From positions 1 to 64,000 of the forward strand of contig CAZLOS010000005.1 of assembly GCA_964561215.1 (NCBI GenBank): a stretch of 64,000 nucleotides of DNA, written 5' to 3'. Source of the DNA: JAJFUV01 sp964561215. GTDB taxonomy: Bacteria; Acidobacteriota; Terriglobia; Bryobacterales; Bryobacteraceae. Of this stretch, positions 60,781 to 64,000 are shown piece by piece. The position numbers were made by a program, and so were the translations under genes. The notes beneath the pieces were generated by a model that saw only the letters and a program-made list of their open reading frames with translations, was not told where the DNA came from and did not search any database. The stretch's first letter is position 1, and the number at the start of each line of letters is the position of its first letter.

Positions 60781-63012
60781 TTATTGAATGCGTTCGATGT
60801 CGCGCACGCCGGAAACGCGGCGCATGGCGGAGGAAATCCGTTCAAGCTGCTTCTTGTCGCGGATCTCGACGGTCATTTCAACCACCGCGCCTTCGGATCC
60901 CTTCCCGTCGTCGGGACGGGCCTCCAACGTTCGGATGTTGCAGTCCTCGCTGAACAGAATGGAAGTGATCTGATTGAGCATACCGGGGCGGTCGTCCGTG
61001 TAGACGATGATCCGCACGTCGAACGCTTCGTGCGCGGCGCGCCCCCATTCGACGTCGATCTTGCGCTCAGCCTCATAGAAGAGGTTCTGCACGTTGGGGC
61101 AGGCGGCAGAGTGCACAGCGACGCCCTTGCCCCGCGTGATGTAGCCGACGATCTTCTCTCCGCGAATGGGATTGCAGCACTTAGCGCGGTACACGAGCAG
61201 GTCGTCGGCACCCTTCACCTTGATGACCAGGTCCGGCGTGCCGGCCCCCGCCGTCACGCCGGCCGGCGGGGCCGTTACCTTGACCGGCTCGGACTGGGGC
61301 TCCGTCTGCACCTGGCCGGGAGCCGCCTTCTGCAGCACCTGCCGCGGCGAGTACTTGCCGTAGCCCAGGGCGGCGTACAGCTCGTCGGTCTTGCTGTAGC
61401 CGTATTCACCCGCGACGCGCTCCAGCTCGCCCTTGGTGATCTTGCTGAGCTGCACCCCCAGGCGCCGAGCCTCCTTTTCGAGCAGTTTCTGCCCGATGTC
61501 GATAGCCTTGGCACGCTCGGTGGTGCTTATGACGTGCTTGATCTTATTGCGCGCGCGCGACGTCTTCACCAGCGCCAGCCAGTCGCGGCTGGGCAAATGG
61601 CCGGGCTGGGTCAGGATCTCTACGATGTCGCCGTTGTGCAGCGTATAGCGCAACGGAACAATGCGTCCGTTCACCTTGGCGCCGATGCAAGTGTGGCCGA
61701 CGTCGCTGTGGATGGCGTAGGCGAAGTCCAGGGGCGTCGCATCGCGCGGCAGGACAATGACCTTACCTCGGGGGGTGAAAGCGTAGACCTCCTCGGGATA
61801 GAGGTCCACTTTCAGCGTCGCCAGGAAGTCTCCCGGGTCGCGCATCTCGCGCTGCCATTCCACCAACTGGCGAAGCCAGGCAATCCGCTGGTCGTCTACC
61901 GCGGGCCCGCGCTTGCCCTCCTTGTACTTCCAATGCGCCGCGATGCCCTCTTCCGCCATGCGGTGCATCTCTTCGGTGCGGATCTGAACCTCGAACGACA
62001 CGCCGTTCGGCCCCATCACCGATGTGTGCAGAGACTGGTACAGGTTGGGCCGCGGAATGGCGATGAAGTCCTTGATCCGGCCGGGGATCGGGTGCCACTC
62101 GTTGTGGATCACGCCCAGGGCTGCGTAGCAGTTCTTCACCGAATCGGTCACGATTCGCATGGCCAACAGGTCGTACACCTGATCCACGGTGATCTTTTGC
62201 TTCTTGAGCTTCTGATACACCGAATAGGCACGCTTCACGCGCCCCTCCACGCGCGCGGGAATCCCTTCGGCGCGGAGTTTCTCCTCCACGGCATGCTGAA
62301 CCTCTTCGAGGAACGATTCGTTCGCCACCCGCTTCGATTCGAGTCGCGCCGCCAGCTCCTTATATTCTTCCGGGTGGAGGTAACAAAAGGCCAGGTCTTC
62401 AAGCTCCCCACGGACCTTGCCCATTCCCAGACGGTGGGCGATGGGCGCATAGATGTCGATGGTTTCCTGTGCGATGCGTTCCTGCTTCTCCCGCGGCAGG
62501 TATCCCAGCGTCCGGACGTTGTGCAGGCGGTCGGCCAGCTTCACCAGGATGACGCGGATGTCGTCCACCATGGCTAGCAGCATTTTGCGGACACTCTCGG
62601 CTTGCCGCTGCTCGCTGGAGTAGAAGTTCAGCTTGCCCAGCTTGGTGACCCCATCCACGCATCGCGCCACGTCCGGGCCGAAGTTCTTCCGAAGGTCCTC
62701 GACAGTGACGCCGCAGTCTTCCACCACGTCGTGCAGCAGGGCCGATTCCAGGCACACCTGATCCATCTGCATATCGGCCAGCACCTGAGCCACGTGCAAA
62801 GGATGAACGATATAAGGCTCGCCGGACTCCCGTCTCTGGCCCGTGTGGCTACGCACAGCGAACGCGAAGACTTTGTCGAGACGGTTGAGGTCGTCCTGGG
62901 GGCGAAGGGTGTGAACGGTATCCCTCAGAGCGCGATACAATTTCGCCACGGTGGGATCCGTGGAGACGCCGGCTTCCGACGCTGCTACCGCCTCAGGAGA
63001 GTCCGATGACAT
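60781..63012 (-). CDS. Bifunctional (p)ppGpp synthetase/hydrolase (RelA/SpoT family)
   Basis: 743 residues. N-terminal HD hydrolase with 'LESALLHDVVEDCGVT' (the HDxxED motif, so hydrolysis is likely active) and 'VKLADRLHNVRTL'; synthetase with 'PGRIKDFIAIPRPNLYQSLHTSVMGPNG', where RIKD is the RxKD form of bifunctional enzymes; TGS domain ('VYAFTPRGKVIVLPRDATPLDFAYAIH'), zinc/helical region with 'YRAKCCNPIRGEKIVGYITRGKGVAVH', and a C-terminal ACT domain. Makes and destroys the starvation alarmone. ATG 63012 has no good ribosome site, and a strong hairpin (63021-63046) ends eight bases before it. Confidence 0.96.
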   Translation of the reverse strand: MSSDSPEAVAASEAGVSTDPTVAKLYRALRDTVHTLRPQDDLNRLDKVFAFAVRSHTGQRRESGEPYIVHPLHVAQVLADMQMDQVCLESALLHDVVEDCGVTVEDLRKNFGPDVARCVDGVTKLGKLNFYSSEQRQAESVRKMLLAMVDDIRVILVKLADRLHNVRTLGYLPREKQERIAQETIDIYAPIAHRLGMGKVRGELEDLAFCYLHPEEYKELAARLESKRVANESFLEEVQHAVEEKLRAEGIPARVEGRVKRAYSVYQKLKKQKITVDQVYDLLAMRIVTDSVKNCYAALGVIHNEWHPIPGRIKDFIAIPRPNLYQSLHTSVMGPNGVSFEVQIRTEEMHRMAEEGIAAHWKYKEGKRGPAVDDQRIAWLRQLVEWQREMRDPGDFLATLKVDLYPEEVYAFTPRGKVIVLPRDATPLDFAYAIHSDVGHTCIGAKVNGRIVPLRYTLHNGDIVEILTQPGHLPSRDWLALVKTSRARNKIKHVISTTERAKAIDIGQKLLEKEARRLGVQLSKITKGELERVAGEYGYSKTDELYAALGYGKYSPRQVLQKAAPGQVQTEPQSEPVKVTAPPAGVTAGAGTPDLVIKVKGADDLLVYRAKCCNPIRGEKIVGYITRGKGVAVHSAACPNVQNLFYEAERKIDVEWGRAAHEAFDVRIIVYTDDRPGMLNQITSILFSEDCNIRTLEARPDDGKGSEGAVVEMTVEIRDKKQLERISSAMRRVSGVRDIERIQ

Positions 63013-63020
63013 GAAGACAC

Positions 63021-63046
63021 GATGGGCGGCCTACCCGCCGCCCATC
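63021..63046 (-). promoter_or_regulatory. Hairpin immediately upstream of the rel/spoT start
   Basis: Ten-base perfect arms GATGGGCGGC (63021-63030) and its complement (63037-63046) around a 6-base loop, eight bases before the start codon, where the ribosome site should be. Could be the terminator of the upstream TPR gene or a translational control hairpin. Confidence 0.4.
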
Positions 63047-63072
63047 TCCATTATAGCGGAAGGACGGAAAAT

Positions 63073-63897
63073 CTACTGTTGCGCAGGCTCGTTCGTAATG
63101 CCACCGGCGCCCGCCGGCATCCTGGCTGCCTTAACCTTCTTGGTCTCCAGGGCCTTCTGGACCCAGTTGTCCGCCACTTCGATTTCCTTCTTGTACGTCT
63201 CGGCGTCCGGAGCAAGGTCGGCCCGCTCGCGAACCAGAAGGTTCATGTACGCCATAGCATCGTCGTATTCTTTGTCGATTTCAAGCGACTTCTCAAGGCC
63301 CTTGATACCCTCTTCGATGACCTGGCTGTACTCTTCTTGCAGCTTGGCGACTACCTTCTTATCCTTGATCGGACCCGGGTCTTCCTGCTTCATACCCAGC
63401 TTGGCGCGTGCTGTCATCAGCGCGGGATACCACTTGGACCACGCGATGAAACCCAGGCTGTAATAGGCTTCTTTGTTCTTCGGATCGACCGCGATCTGCT
63501 TCTTGTACCAGTTGGCCGCTTCGTCGAACTGCTTCTGGTTCAATTTCAGCGAGGCGATGGAGGCAATCGCCACGGAGTTCGACGGGTCCTGCCTCAGCAC
63601 CTCCAGGAACTGGTCTTCGGCGGCCTTCGCCATGCGGTTGTTCTCGGGAGAATCGGCTCCCGGGATGTACTGCATCATGTAAGCCGTCGCCAGATACAAT
63701 CTCGCTGTCGGGAAGGTGGGGTCGAGGTCCACCGAGATCTTGAAATGCTCAACGGCCTCGGGATACTGTGCGTTCTTGAACGCCTGCACACCCTTGTTCA
63801 AATGGTCCCTCGCCTTAAGCCTTTCGCAGCCTACCGATAACATCACGAGCAGGCAGAGGCCAAAGCAGGCCGCAAGGAACAAAACTTTGCGCTTCAT
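63073..63897 (-). CDS. TPR-repeat lipoprotein
   Basis: 274 residues. The signal peptide ends in a lipobox (LSVGC), so it is probably anchored to a membrane by a lipidated cysteine. Three to four tetratricopeptide repeats follow: 'ARDHLNKGVQAFKNAQYPEAVEHFKISVDLDP', 'PSNSVAIASIASLKLNQKQFDEAANWYKKQIAVDP', 'KNKEAYYSLGFIAW', 'KGLEKSLEIDKEYDDAMAYMNLL'. The C-terminal tail is low-complexity (A/G/P). TPR lipoproteins scaffold envelope complexes. It shares strand with the ExbD-like gene just upstream (50 bases). Confidence 0.88.
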   Translation of the reverse strand: MKRKVLFLAACFGLCLLVMLSVGCERLKARDHLNKGVQAFKNAQYPEAVEHFKISVDLDPTFPTARLYLATAYMMQYIPGADSPENNRMAKAAEDQFLEVLRQDPSNSVAIASIASLKLNQKQFDEAANWYKKQIAVDPKNKEAYYSLGFIAWSKWYPALMTARAKLGMKQEDPGPIKDKKVVAKLQEEYSQVIEEGIKGLEKSLEIDKEYDDAMAYMNLLVRERADLAPDAETYKKEIEVADNWVQKALETKKVKAARMPAGAGGITNEPAQQ

Positions 63898-63946
63898 ATA
63901 AGCTCCTGATTAGAACAGATTACCGTTGCAAGACGCAAGGCGGTCC

Positions 63947-64000
63947 TTACTGCCCGGCCTCGATCTTCGCGGTCATCAATCCTACTTTGTCGATGCCGGC
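63947..64000 (-). CDS. ExbD/TolR-like protein, last 17 codons (5' end outside window)
   Basis: The minus-strand frame reading AGIDKVGLMTAKIEAGQ followed by TAA is the typical end of ExbD/TolR proteins ('..ARQAGIEKVGLVTE..'), the proton-channel partner of TonB. The gene begins beyond the right edge. The identification rests on a short segment. Confidence 0.55.
   Translation of the reverse strand, partial: AGIDKVGLMTAKIEAGQ

Overview
The window is 64 kb of GC-rich, densely coded bacterial DNA. It most likely comes from an Acidobacteriota of the Bryobacterales / Solibacter group. The basis is the repeated occurrence of the 'Solibacter-type' C-terminal module (TIGR03437-like, with its QINF/QINA and 'LYAGP..QIN' signatures) in several unrelated exported proteins, together with many Tat-exported sugar-metabolism enzymes, TonB-type proteins and serine/threonine kinases. 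This placement is inference from family content; no rRNA or tRNA gene was seen.

Layout. 1-5.8 kb: end of ilvD, a LytS/LytTR two-component pair and a TonB-dependent receptor preceded by 21-bp direct repeats. 5.8-10 kb: a DMT exporter, then a broken region where a Wzt-type sugar-binding domain and a methyltransferase, both missing their front halves, meet head to head, followed by two exported proteins. 10-12.5 kb: a well-promoted exported DUF3748/TIGR03437 protein ending in a strong terminator. 12.6-19.9 kb: a type III-A (Csm) CRISPR effector operon (cas10 without HD, csm2-5) followed closely by two radical SAM/SPASM genes, with no array, cas6, cas1/2 or CARF effector. 19.9-22.8 kb: a large exported glycosidase-like protein.

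22.9-31.8 kb, minus strand: a four-gene operon in which every junction is a 4-base start/stop overlap. It encodes a Clp-type AAA+ / receiver-like / FtsH AAA+ / M41 protease fusion, a Ser/Thr kinase with two WD40 blocks, a membrane FHA protein, and an FHA-zinc-ribbon kinase. This is the strongest candidate for an undescribed system: a soluble AAA+ protease wired to two kinases and two phosphothreonine-reading domains.

31.9-39 kb: a sugar isomerase-like protein, an ExeA ATPase, a tiny exported protein built of five 14-residue repeats, a membrane protein, a Gfo/Idh/MocA oxidoreductase and a frameshifted beta-propeller gene. 39-48.9 kb: aspS-hisS, a Tat-tagged DegT aminotransferase, a large rhamnosidase-like glycosidase and a TIGR03437-TonB fusion. 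48.9-55.2 kb: a complete RND efflux operon. 55.3-64 kb: two secreted serine peptidases, a cold-shock protein, a TonB protein with an operator-like promoter, a DUF971 protein, rel/spoT, a TPR lipoprotein and the last codons of an ExbD-like gene.

Limits: all calls come from reading the sequence and protein translations; no database search or structure prediction was run.
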